Shown one piece after another: positions 5,299-12,258 of a DNA stretch of 12,396 nucleotides. The DNA is from DASPSR01 sp035516175 (GTDB lineage: Bacteria; Nitrospirota; UBA9217). The notes beneath the pieces are model-generated. The model made no database searches and had not been told where the DNA came from. It was given only the letters and a program-made list of their open reading frames with translations. The stretch is taken from the NCBI GenBank assembly GCA_035516175.1, contig DATJAO010000056.1, positions 1 to 12,396 of the forward strand, read 5' to 3'. Positions within the stretch are counted from its first letter, which is position 1. Every line of letters begins with the position of its first letter. Position numbers and translations under genes: made by a program.

Positions 5299-7164
5299 AT
5301 GCTCCAGGTTACGAACATAGAAAAATCATACGGCAAACAGGTGCTCTTCGACGGCGTCGGTTTTACCATCAACCCCCGCGAGCGCGTGGGGCTCGTGGGC
5401 AGGAACGGCCATGGGAAATCCACACTCTTCCGAATGATCCTCGGCGAAGAGCATCCGGACGCTGGCTCGATCACCATGCCTTCGGGATATACTGTCGGCC
5501 ATCTCTCCCAGCATATTCATTTCACCGAAGATACGGTGCTCAAGGAAGCATGCTTGGCCCTTCCGGTCAATGAAGACCATCGCGATGAGACGTACAAAGC
5601 CGAGGCCATCCTCCATGGCCTCGGATTCATCAACGACGATTTTGACCGGCCCCCCTCATCATTATCGGGCGGCTATCAGGTGCGCTTGAACCTTGCCAAG
5701 GTGCTCGTGTCCGAACCGAACCTTCTGCTCCTTGACGAGCCCACGAACTATCTCGACATCGTATCTGTCCGCTGGATCACGCAGTTCCTGCGAGCCTGGA
5801 GGAATGAGCTCATCATCATAACCCACGACCGCGACTTCATGGACAGCGTCACAACCCATACCATGATCATCCACCGCTGCAAGATGCGCAAGGTCGCCGG
5901 TTCTACGCAGAAGCTCTACGATCAGATTTTACTGGAAGAGGAGATCTATGAGAAGACGCGACAGAACGACGAAAAAAAGCGGAAAGAGGTCGAACAGTTC
6001 ATTAACCGATTCCGCGCCCAGGCGAACAAGGCCAGCTCCGTCCAGTCCCGTATCAAGGCGCTTGCGAGGCACGAGAGGATGGAGAAGCTCGACGAGATCA
6101 AAACTCTCGACTTTAAGTTCCGGTCTGCGCCGTTTGAAGCCAGATGGCTGATGACCGTAGAAGACCTCTCCTTTGCATTCTCCAAAAACGGCTCGAACCT
6201 GATCGACGGTCTGACGTTCAGCGTCGGTAAAAGGGACCGCATCGCCGTAATCGGGAAGAACGGCAAAGGTAAGACAACGCTCTTGAACCTGCTGGCAAAT
6301 GAGCTGTCCCCCACGAGGGGCGAAGTCAAGTTGCATCCCAATACGAAGATCGCCTACTTCGGCCAGACCAACATCAACCGGCTGCGTCCAGAGAAGACCG
6401 CGCTCCAGGAGGTGATGGACGCGCATCCTGACCACAGTCAGGGAGAATCTCGCGCTATCTGTGGGCTCATGATGTTCGAAGGCGATAATGCGCTCAAAAA
6501 AGTAAGTGTGCTTTCGGGCGGCGAGAAAAGCCGCGTGCTGCTCGGCAAGCTCCTGGTTTCGCCCGCCAACCTGCTCCTGCTGGATGAGCCCACGAACCAC
6601 CTGGACATGGAATCCATCGATTCTCTGATCGAGGCCATTGAGGCATTTGAAGGCGCTGTCGTCATCGTAACCCACAGCGAATTGATTCTTGAGGCCGTAG
6701 CGACGAGGCTGATTGTCTACGACAACGAGACCGTCTCGATCTTCGAGGGAACCTATCTGGACTTCCTTGACCGAATGGGATGGAGTGACGAGGGTGGAAT
6801 AGGCGTGAAGAAGAGCGAAAAACGTGACCCGGACAGGAGCGCAAACAGAAAGGACGCAAGAAAGCTGCGTACCGGTATCGTGTCTGAAAGGTCGAAGGTC
6901 CTGAGCGCGCTCAAGAAAAAGATCTCGGCCATCGAGGAAGAGATCACGAAACTTGAGTTTGAAGTGGAGCAGGATACACAAAAACTTCTTGAAGTCTCGA
7001 TCAAAGGCGAGGCCCTGGCCATTAAGCGCCTGTCACAGTCCGTTCGCGATAACAAGGCAAGGATCGAATCGCGCTTTGCAGATCTGGAGACCATAACGAA
7101 CGAGCATGACATGAAGGCGAAAGTGTTTGAGCAGCAACTGAACGAGCTGGCCGAGATATCTTAG
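5299..7164 (+). CDS. ABC-F family ATPase, YheS-like, with a C-terminal coiled coil
   Basis: The product has 621 residues with two ABC ATPase domains and no membrane segments, as in ABC-F proteins, which bind the ribosomal E site and act on translation or on antibiotic-stalled ribosomes. Domain 1 has Walker A GRNGHGKST (34-42), signature LSGGY (122-126), Walker B with D146/E147 and switch H176. The inter-domain arm (about 205-280) is charged and helical, with NRFRAQANKASSVQSRIKAL, as in YheS. Domain 2 has Walker A GKNGKGKTT (319-327), LSGGE (405-409), D429/E430 and H459. The second switch reads VTHSE, where most paralogs have SHDR. Residues about 525-615 form a coiled coil, as in Uup/YheS. GGAAG five bases before ATG 5299 is a modest ribosome binding site. 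It stands alone, divergent from the lipoprotein operon and closed by the terminator at 7353-7384. The family is certain; the exact subfamily is a judgement. Confidence 0.93.
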   Translation: MLQVTNIEKSYGKQVLFDGVGFTINPRERVGLVGRNGHGKSTLFRMILGEEHPDAGSITMPSGYTVGHLSQHIHFTEDTVLKEACLALPVNEDHRDETYKAEAILHGLGFINDDFDRPPSSLSGGYQVRLNLAKVLVSEPNLLLLDEPTNYLDIVSVRWITQFLRAWRNELIIITHDRDFMDSVTTHTMIIHRCKMRKVAGSTQKLYDQILLEEEIYEKTRQNDEKKRKEVEQFINRFRAQANKASSVQSRIKALARHERMEKLDEIKTLDFKFRSAPFEARWLMTVEDLSFAFSKNGSNLIDGLTFSVGKRDRIAVIGKNGKGKTTLLNLLANELSPTRGEVKLHPNTKIAYFGQTNINRLRPEKTALQEVMDAHPDHSQGESRAICGLMMFEGDNALKKVSVLSGGEKSRVLLGKLLVSPANLLLLDEPTNHLDMESIDSLIEAIEAFEGAVVIVTHSELILEAVATRLIVYDNETVSIFEGTYLDFLDRMGWSDEGGIGVKKSEKRDPDRSANRKDARKLRTGIVSERSKVLSALKKKISAIEEEITKLEFEVEQDTQKLLEVSIKGEALAIKRLSQSVRDNKARIESRFADLETITNEHDMKAKVFEQQLNELAEIS

Positions 7165-7352
7165 GAAGATCAGTCTGACAAGCACCTGGGTCGTGACATT
7201 TGGCTATTTCGAAGAATACGTCTCCTCGTTCAATCGCTTCCGCTTCAATTTGTGTTACGATGATACCAGGCGATCTTCCAGACCATATGGGGTGACCGTC
7301 GTCCCATACCGTTCCTGATCACTATGAGTACGCATTACAGAAATAAAAAAAG

Positions 7353-7384
7353 AAAAGCCCCGGATATTTCATTCCGGGGCTTTT
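7353..7384. terminator. Bidirectional intrinsic terminator between the ABC-F and TPR-lipoprotein genes
   Basis: AAAAGCCCCGGA (7353-7364) pairs perfectly over 12 bp with TCCGGGGCTTTT (7373-7384) around an 8-nt loop. On the plus strand it runs into five T residues (7381-7385), and on the minus strand into a T-rich tract. It can end both converging transcripts: the ABC-F gene (stop 7164) and the TPR gene (stop 7400). I see no gene in 7165-7352. Confidence 0.93.
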
Positions 7385-7399
7385 TCGTTAAAACCTGAC

Positions 7400-7933
7400 T
7401 TACTTCCTAGAAGCCAATTCCTCGACCGTCTGTCTAATCGTTGCCGCGTCCGGCGCATCCGGTGCCAGTTCAAGATATTTCTTGAACTCCTTTATGCCTT
7501 CCTCCTTATTATGCAGGTCAAAGGCCAGTACGACTCCTAGGTTCCGGTGTCCGTTCGGGAAGTCCGGTTTGATCTTAAGTGCCTTCCGGTATTCCTCGAC
7601 GGCCTTGTCGAATTTGCCGATCCCGCGGTAGCAGGTCCCCATGTCGACCCGAACATTCACGTTCTTCGGATCAATGGCAAGTGACTTTTCAAAGGCATCG
7701 ATGGCCTCGCTGAACCTGCGGGAATCCATCAGTGCGTTCCCGAAATCTGTCCAGGCTGCCGCGCTCTTCGGGTTTGATTTCGCGATCTCTTCCAGATGCC
7801 GCATCTCGTCCGGTGAGACCATAGGCGCGGTGCCCGGAGGGTACACAACCTGGCCCTTCTGTTCCTGTTTCTGCTGGCTACAGCCAGCCGCTGCAATCAG
7901 AACAAATACGACCACTACAATTATTTTTCTCAT
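7400..7933 (-). CDS. TPR-containing lipoprotein
   Basis: The product has 177 residues. A lipoprotein signal peptide (MRKIIVVVVFVLIAAAGC) puts the modified Cys at 18. A short Gln/Lys/Pro linker follows, then three tetratricopeptide repeats at about 58-91, 92-125 and 126-160. Canonical TPR positions are clear, for example WTDFGNALMDSRRFSEAI and LGVVLAFDLHNKEEGI. The open frame extends 52 codons upstream, but ATG 7933 is chosen because it starts a textbook lipoprotein signal and follows GGGGAGGAG closely. TPRs mediate protein-protein contacts, so this is likely a membrane-anchored adaptor, probably periplasmic. The partner is unknown. It lies 134 bases downstream of ppnP and has its own candidate promoter, so it need not share the ppnP transcript. 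Confidence 0.9.
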   Translation of the reverse strand: MRKIIVVVVFVLIAAAGCSQQKQEQKGQVVYPPGTAPMVSPDEMRHLEEIAKSNPKSAAAWTDFGNALMDSRRFSEAIDAFEKSLAIDPKNVNVRVDMGTCYRGIGKFDKAVEEYRKALKIKPDFPNGHRNLGVVLAFDLHNKEEGIKEFKKYLELAPDAPDAATIRQTVEELASRK

Positions 7934-8042
7934 GATCTCCTCCCCGTCTTTACGGTTGCCTTCGTGCGCGATGGAAGGAAGTGTGGCAATGATACGGTAA
8001 CAGAAAAGCCCGATTCGTCGCTTCGTTCCCCCCATGACGCAT

Positions 8043-8071
8043 ATTCTATCGCGGTTTCCAAGCTTGCTCAA
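8043..8071 (-). promoter_or_regulatory. Candidate promoter of the TPR-lipoprotein gene
   Basis: TTGAGC (8071-8066, 4/6) and TAGAAT (8048-8043, 5/6) are separated by exactly 17 nt. The -35 box overlaps the ppnP stop codon. The predicted start near 8036 leaves a leader of about 100 nt before ATG 7933. Confidence 0.5.
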
Positions 8072-8385
8072 GATTTGATGAACGAGCAACAGTAATCGGA
8101 CAGCATCCTCACCTTGAGCTTAAATCTCGAGTTCGAAGCCACCTCGAAAGATTCCCCTCCCTTAACGGTCTTCCATGCCCTCTCGCCCGGCAAGAGCACA
8201 TCGAGATCACCGGAGAATATCTCCATGATTTCTTTGTCACTGGTGCCGAACTCGTATTCTCCCGGGAGCATTACGCCGAGGGTCTTCTTTGAGCCGTCGG
8301 CGAACATGACCGTCCTGCTAGTGACTTTGCCTTCAAAATAGATGTTCGCCTCCCGCACGACAGTTACGTTCTTGAATTCCGACAT
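8068..8385 (-). CDS. ppnP: Pyrimidine/purine nucleoside phosphorylase PpnP (YaiE/DUF1255 family)
   Basis: The product has 105 residues, slightly longer than the roughly 94 of the E. coli protein. It aligns by eye along most of its length: NIYFEGKVTSR, LGVMLPGEYEFGTSDKEIMEI, SGDLDVLLPGERAWKTVKGG, and the final VRMLSDYCCSF, where E. coli has VAEPTSYLCRYL. The fold is a single small cupin barrel. Family members split several purine and pyrimidine nucleosides with phosphate to give the base and ribose-1-phosphate, for nucleoside salvage in the cytoplasm. ATG 8385 follows AAAGGGG with good spacing. About eleven residues at the N-terminus and a few at the C-terminus are extra relative to E. coli. 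The recognition is from memory of the family but the match is strong. Confidence 0.92.
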   Translation of the reverse strand: MSEFKNVTVVREANIYFEGKVTSRTVMFADGSKKTLGVMLPGEYEFGTSDKEIMEIFSGDLDVLLPGERAWKTVKGGESFEVASNSRFKLKVRMLSDYCCSFIKS

Positions 8386-8468
8386 TGCCTACCCCTTTCT
8401 CACCATCCGCCGCACTGCCGGGTCGAAATCTCCGGCCTTTCTCATCATGTCTGAATACCTGCCGCGCC

Positions 8469-8507
8469 CATCCTGTCGACATGGATAAGCACCTTTTTGA
8501 CAGGATG
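8469..8507. repeat. Nine-bp inverted repeat in the ppnP leader
   Basis: CATCCTGTC (8469-8477) and GACAGGATG (8499-8507) are perfect inverted copies separated by 21 bases. They lie just inside the predicted ppnP transcript. They could be a protein-binding site or the stem of an RNA hairpin. No U-tract follows on either strand, so a terminator is unlikely. Confidence 0.5.
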
Positions 8508-8515
8508 TAAAGTCT

Positions 8516-8545
8516 TTTTTACACTTTCTCACCGTACTATGTCAA
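8516..8545 (-). promoter_or_regulatory. Candidate promoter of ppnP
   Basis: TTGACA (8545-8540) is separated by 18 nt from TAAAAA (8521-8516, 4/6). The predicted start would give a leader of about 120 nt containing the inverted repeat at 8469-8507. A second promoter-like pair on the plus strand, TTGACA (8497-8502) and TACACT (8520-8525) with 17 nt between, overlaps it face to face. Confidence 0.5.
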
Positions 8546-8723
8546 CTTAAAAAAAACTTTCCGCGTTTCTTCTCCCGCAACAACTGGGGGCCTTTCGCGT
8601 TTACTTGGGTGAATCCATGTCTCAGCCGCCGGAGCCTACAGCCTGTTATTTCTCCCGTGGTGAATCCAAAGCGAAAAAGCTTTTTCAGGCTTCGATTCGT
8701 GCATATTCGTGGTTAGACCTGCG
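8546..8723. other. Non-coding stretch between the ppnP promoter and ettA, with short repeats
   Basis: No convincing gene lies between 8386 and 8723. This part holds a direct repeat GGTGAATCCA (8608-8617 and 8659-8668, 51 bases apart) and a perfect 14-bp palindrome GAAAAAGCTTTTTC (8673-8686), extended by AAGC/GCTT. The palindrome lies 38-51 bases beyond the ettA stop on the minus strand and may help end the ettA transcript, although no separate T-run follows. Confidence 0.4.
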
Positions 8724-10406
8724 CTACCGCGTCAGGTGCCGGTACTTGATGCGGTGCGGCTGATCAGCCTCGGCGCCAAGTCTGGCCTTTCTATCCGCCT
8801 CGTACTCCGAATAGTTCCCATCGAAGAAGACAACCCTGCTCTCTCCTTCGAAGGCAAGGATGTGTGTGGCAATTCTATCGAGAAACCAGCGGTCGTGGCT
8901 GATGACTACGGCGCAGCCTGCGAAGTTCTCAAGCGCCTCTTCGAGGGCCCGCATGGTGTTTACGTCAAGGTCGTTCGTTGGCTCGTCGAGCAGCAGCACA
9001 TTCGCGCCCTCTTTCAGGATGCGCGCGAGATGTACCCGGTTCCGTTCGCCACCCGAGAGCACGCCGACCTTCTTCTGTTGGTCCGTGCCCCCGAAGTTGA
9101 AGCGCGACACGTAAGCTCGTGAGTTCATAAATTGCTTGCCGAGCTGGACCTGCTCCTGGCCATCGGTGATCACCTGCCAGATGGTCTTGTTCGGGTCGAG
9201 GGCATCGCGGCTCTGGTCCACATACCCAAGCTTGACAGTCTCGCCGATCCTGATCGTGCCCTTGTCGGGCTTGTCCTGGCCTGTGATCATGCGGAAGAGC
9301 GTTGTCTTGCCCGCCCCGTTCGGCCCGATCACGCCGACAATGCCGCCGGGCGGTAGCATCAACGACATGTTCTCAATAAGGATATTGTCGCCGTAGGCCT
9401 TGGTCACGTTCTCAGCCTCGATCACGACCTTGCCGAGCCGTGGTCCCGGCGGGATGTAGATTTCGAGCTCCTTGACGCGTTTTTCACCTTGCTGGCTGAG
9501 TAGCGCTTCATACGAGCTGATGCGCGCTTTCGATTTCGCGTGCCGTCCCTTGGGCGACATCCTGATCCACTCGAGCTCGCGCTGCAGGGTTTTCTGGTGC
9601 TCGCTCTCGATCTTCTCCTCCTGCTTCAGACGCTCCTGTTTCTGCTCAAGCCATGACGAGTAGTTCCCCTTCCAGGGAATGCCCTGGCCGCGGTCAAGTT
9701 CGAGAATCCATCCAGCTACGTTGTCAAGGAAGTAGCGGTCATGCGTCACGGCAATCACTGTACCTGCATATTTCTGGAGATGGTGCTCAAGCCAGGCAAC
9801 GGACTCGGCATCGAGGTGGTTCGTGGGCTCATCGAGAAGAAGGATGTCCGGCTTCTGCAGGAGTAACCGGCAGAGCGCAACACGCCGTCTCTCGCCGCCG
9901 GAAAGCACTTTTACCACAGTATCACCAGGAGGACAGCGCAAGGCGTCCATAGCCATTTCAAGCCTGCTGTCCAGCTCCCAAGCGTTCAAATGGTCGAGCT
10001 TTTCCTGCACTTCGCCCTGCCGCACGATGAGCTTGCTCATCTCATCATCGGACAGGGGGTTCGCGAACTGCTCATTGATCCTGTTGTACTCGTTCAGGAG
10101 GTCTACTGTCTCTTGCACTCCCTCTTCCACGATCTCGCGTACCGTCTTGGTATCGTCAAGTTTAGGCTCCTGCTCGAGAAAGCCAACGGTGTAGCCCGCG
10201 GAGAGCACTGTCTCACCCACGAATTCGTTATCGACTCCGGCCATGATCCGGAGCAGCGAGCTCTTGCCGGATCCATTGAGGCCCAGTACCCCGATCTTTG
10301 CCCCATAGAAATATGAAAGGTAAATATCCTTCAAGACCGGCTTCTTATCATAGAACCTACCGACTCCCACCATGGAGTAGATGACCTTGTTCGCTTCGTT
10401 TGCCAT
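8724..10406 (-). CDS. ettA: Energy-dependent translational throttle protein EttA (ABC-F)
   Basis: The product has 560 residues; E. coli EttA has 555. It matches by eye throughout, including GAKIGVLGLNGSGKSSLLRI, LSGGERRRVALCRLLLQKPD, LLLDEPTNHLDAESVAWLE, NVAGWILELDRGQGIPW, GNYSSWLEQK, and a C-terminus ending RIKYRHLTR where E. coli has RIKYKRIAK. Domain 1 has Walker A at 42-50, signature at 168-172, D192/E193 and H222. Domain 2 has Walker A GPNGAGKTT (361-369), LSGGE (450-454), D474/E475 and H504. All catalytic residues are present. EttA binds the ribosomal E site and gates entry into elongation according to the ATP/ADP ratio. ATG 10406 follows AGGA at six bases; a stronger AGGAGG is 15 bases away. 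The start fits the E. coli N-terminus. It is a single-gene unit with its own promoter. Confidence 0.97.
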   Translation of the reverse strand: MANEANKVIYSMVGVGRFYDKKPVLKDIYLSYFYGAKIGVLGLNGSGKSSLLRIMAGVDNEFVGETVLSAGYTVGFLEQEPKLDDTKTVREIVEEGVQETVDLLNEYNRINEQFANPLSDDEMSKLIVRQGEVQEKLDHLNAWELDSRLEMAMDALRCPPGDTVVKVLSGGERRRVALCRLLLQKPDILLLDEPTNHLDAESVAWLEHHLQKYAGTVIAVTHDRYFLDNVAGWILELDRGQGIPWKGNYSSWLEQKQERLKQEEKIESEHQKTLQRELEWIRMSPKGRHAKSKARISSYEALLSQQGEKRVKELEIYIPPGPRLGKVVIEAENVTKAYGDNILIENMSLMLPPGGIVGVIGPNGAGKTTLFRMITGQDKPDKGTIRIGETVKLGYVDQSRDALDPNKTIWQVITDGQEQVQLGKQFMNSRAYVSRFNFGGTDQQKKVGVLSGGERNRVHLARILKEGANVLLLDEPTNDLDVNTMRALEEALENFAGCAVVISHDRWFLDRIATHILAFEGESRVVFFDGNYSEYEADRKARLGAEADQPHRIKYRHLTR

Positions 10407-10442
10407 ATTGTATCCTGGTGACCTCCTGAAGAATCACGGCCT

Positions 10443-10472
10443 TTTGTAAGCTACAATGTTGCGGCGCGTCAA
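10443..10472 (-). promoter_or_regulatory. Candidate ettA promoter
   Basis: TTGACG (10472-10467, 5/6) is separated by 18 nt from TACAAA (10448-10443, 4/6). The predicted start would leave a leader of roughly 30 nt containing the AGGAGG and AGGA motifs. The -10 region overlaps a small inverted repeat, TTGTA-AGC-TACAA (10444-10456), which could be an operator. Confidence 0.45.
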
Positions 10473-10733
10473 CTCAAAATAATTAAGAAGGACAATGATT
10501 GCGGTCCTCTCCTCTGACCAACCATTTCGATCGGAAGAATCTCTTAATTACCACACACATTTCGAAATTCAATATAAAAGTATTGGTTAAATCACTAGCC
10601 ACCGCTGGTAATAAAACCAAAGTAATATAAAAATTTAAGATAAATTTAAAATAAAAATTTTTATATTCAAATAGTTATAGACATGGCATATATAATGCAT
10701 ATAATTAAGTAGAAATGATACCGGTGAACCCCG
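10473..10733. other. AT-rich intergenic island with inverted repeats
   Basis: No gene is visible here. TAATTAAGA (10480-10488) and TCTTAATTA (10542-10550) are perfect 9-bp inverted copies enclosing AGGAC/GTCCT (10489-10493 and 10504-10508). From about 10555 to 10710 the sequence is very AT-rich. It includes AAATTTAA repeats and a perfect 14-bp palindrome ATAAAAATTTTTAT (10651-10664), unlike the GC-richer genes on both sides. It ends in the TATAAT boxes before the small ORF. Confidence 0.5.
10691..10705 (+). promoter_or_regulatory. Tandem consensus -10 boxes before the small ORF
   Basis: Two perfect TATAAT hexamers occur at 10691-10696 and 10700-10705. No good -35 box lies at 16-18 nt; TTCAAA at 10666-10671 is the nearest and is 19 nt from the first. 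The AT-rich tract upstream could act as an UP element. The second box predicts a start near 10712, about 22 nt before ATG 10734. Confidence 0.35.
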
Positions 10734-10922
10734 ATGAATAATAAAGAAATTTTCAATATCAGCCCTAAACAACAAAAAGAACTTATAAATATTCTCATGG
10801 ACAGTGATTTGTACCTGGATCTGCCCTTGGAAGAGCGAAACTTGCTGTTAAAATTCATACTTCAATCGTACTTATATCCCGCCAACACGGAAAACCGCAA
10901 AGAACCATCACCATTCATCTGA
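10734..10922 (+). CDS. Small hypothetical protein (62 residues)
   Basis: I do not recognise this product. The 62 residues are hydrophilic with amphipathic helical character: PKQQKELINILMDS, then DLPLEERNLLLKFILQSYL, and a short polar tail. There is no signal peptide, membrane segment or Cys pair. Composition is plausible for a folded helical protein rather than random translation. Its base composition is more AT-rich than its neighbours. The ribosome binding site is weak (GGTGAA about eight bases before the ATG), but two consensus -10 boxes precede it. It faces away from ettA and towards the converging deacetylase gene. It could be a real small regulatory protein or a recently acquired or decaying gene. 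Confidence 0.45.
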   Translation: MNNKEIFNISPKQQKELINILMDSDLYLDLPLEERNLLLKFILQSYLYPANTENRKEPSPFI

Positions 10923-11053
10923 ATGTTTCTTGGAGATGTAGCAAACCTCCACCCAGTGAACGGACAACTCAACATCCCGCATCTCTACGCCTCCACCAGT
11001 CGGCCGTCTTTAATCACTCTATATCTGGACTCCATGCGTCCCAGAGTCGATCT

Positions 11054-11971
11054 CTAGCGCTTCAGCATCTCTTCGATCGTAATCCTCACCGAATCACTGA
11101 GCGAGGCCAGATCATAGCCTCCCTCGAGAGCAAAGACCATGGGGGCACTCGAGCTGGCAAGAATGCTTTGGACGATGGCACGGATGCCTTCATGCGAGAC
11201 CCGGATGTTGGCGTGCCGGTCATTGACATGGATGTCATAGCCCGCGGATACAAGCACGATGTCTGGCGCGAACCGGGCAACGATCCCCGGCAGAATATCC
11301 TGGTATACGGTGAGAAAGTCCTTGTTCCCCGAGCCCGCCCGAATAGGGACATTATACGTATACCCTTCTCCTCTACCCCTTCCCCGCTCCATGTCCTTGC
11401 CCGTATTGGGGTAGTAAGGATGCTGGTGGGTGCTGAAGTAGAAGACCGTGTCGTCCTCTTCAAAGATATGTTGGGTGCCGTTACCGTGATGGGCGTCGAA
11501 ATCGATGATGAAAACTTTATGATAGCCGACCGTCTGAGCATAGCGCGCGCCGACTGCAACATTGTTGAAGATGCAGAAACCCATGGCCCCGTCCGCCTCG
11601 GCATGGTGTCCCGGAGGCCGGATCAGGCAGAACGCGCGCTCGATTGCTCCTCTTCTACACCAATCTATTGCCTCCATGACCGCTCCGGCCGCATACAGCG
11701 CTGCGTCAAGGCTGCCCTCTGACATATAGGTATCGGGGTCGAGCTCGCCAGCCCCGAAATTCATGATCTTGTCTATATGCTCTGGCGTGTGCACCCGCAC
11801 CACATCTTCAAAACGGGCCCTGCGTGGCTTTATATGCTTGAGGTTCGACCAGATACCCGATGCCTTGAGCGTAATAATGACGTCAACGAGCCTGTCAGCC
11901 AAGTCCGGGTGCCACGCAGGCGGGACATGCTGTAAAAATATTTCGTCATAGACGAGGCCGACGTTTCGCAT
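11054..11971 (-). CDS. Class II histone-deacetylase-like amidohydrolase (AcuC/AphA/HDAC superfamily)
   Basis: The product has 305 residues, a typical length for bacterial single-domain members. The family motifs appear in order: RPPGHHAE (118-125, catalytic His pair 122/123), GFCIFNNVAVGA (131-142), DFDAHHGNGT (157-166, zinc ligands D159 and H161), SAGYDIH (242-248, third zinc ligand D246) and LEGGYDL (282-288, including the conserved Gly-Gly-Tyr). All residues needed for zinc-dependent amide hydrolysis are present. Relatives remove acetyl groups from lysine (AcuC regulates acetyl-CoA synthetase) or from polyamines; the substrate here cannot be chosen from sequence. ATG 11971 has no ribosome binding site. 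A TATAAT lies only seven bases upstream, so translation may be leaderless. It appears to be a single-gene unit. Confidence 0.93.
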   Translation of the reverse strand: MRNVGLVYDEIFLQHVPPAWHPDLADRLVDVIITLKASGIWSNLKHIKPRRARFEDVVRVHTPEHIDKIMNFGAGELDPDTYMSEGSLDAALYAAGAVMEAIDWCRRGAIERAFCLIRPPGHHAEADGAMGFCIFNNVAVGARYAQTVGYHKVFIIDFDAHHGNGTQHIFEEDDTVFYFSTHQHPYYPNTGKDMERGRGRGEGYTYNVPIRAGSGNKDFLTVYQDILPGIVARFAPDIVLVSAGYDIHVNDRHANIRVSHEGIRAIVQSILASSSAPMVFALEGGYDLASLSDSVRITIEEMLKR

Positions 11972-11978
11972 AAATAGA

Positions 11979-11984
11979 ATTATA
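11979..11984 (-). promoter_or_regulatory. -10 box of the deacetylase gene, placed for a leaderless transcript
   Basis: A perfect TATAAT ends seven nucleotides before the ATG at 11971. Transcription would begin at or next to the start codon. The -35 match is poor (TAAATA at 17 nt). Confidence 0.5.
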
Positions 11985-12004
11985 CTAGCATACTGTGATT
12001 ATAT

Positions 12005-12027
12005 TTACGTAAAAAGTTGAACTTTTT
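12005..12027. repeat. AT-rich palindromes upstream of the deacetylase promoter; candidate operator
   Basis: TTTACGTAAA (12005-12014) and AAAAAGTTGAACTTTTT (12011-12027) are perfect palindromes that overlap. The second has 8-bp arms around one central base, too tight for an RNA hairpin, so a dimeric DNA-binding protein is the more natural reading. They cover or abut the expected -35 region. A further 11-bp palindrome TCAGTGACTGA lies at 12051-12061. Confidence 0.4.
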
Positions 12028-12081
12028 CTACTATTAGTCAGTCCAATAATTCAGTGACTGAGCTAAAACAGGGTGTGTTTG

Positions 12082-12112
12082 CAAGCCTGGTACGAAATAA
12101 TATCCAGCCTTG
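12082..12112. repeat. Imperfect inverted repeat between the deacetylase gene and the right-end gene
   Basis: CAAG-C-CTGG (12082-12090) and CCAG-C-CTTG (12104-12112) form a 9-bp stem with one central C-C mismatch and a 13-nt loop. No T-run follows on either strand. The rest of 12062-12258 shows nothing I can assign. Confidence 0.3.
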
Positions 12113-12258
12113 TAAACTGAACCCCTCCGTTTGGTCAGTATGTTCGACTATCTGAAAGAATCTTTAGCCTGGACGGGGCAGAAAGTACATTGTCATGAGA
12201 AAACGGTGGAGAGAAGTGACGCATATGCCAATGGCCGGTGTTCTGTCTCACGATAGGC

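Noticed and set aside
5929..6981. 350-codon open frame on the minus strand opposite the ABC-F gene
   Set aside because: It is antisense to Walker and signature motifs that are certainly coding, and its translation shows no family motif.
7165..7352. Possible gene remnant between the ABC-F stop and the terminator
   Set aside because: Short translations in all frames show no recognisable family and no RBS; treated as a 3' untranslated region.
7934..8089. Upstream extension of the TPR lipoprotein gene to 8089
   Set aside because: It would bury the lipoprotein signal peptide and overlap the end of ppnP; ATG 7933 has a strong RBS.
10667..10858. Minus-strand 63-codon frame opposite the small ORF
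   Set aside because: Its hydrophobic translation is a by-product of the AT-rich sequence, and it has no ribosome binding site.
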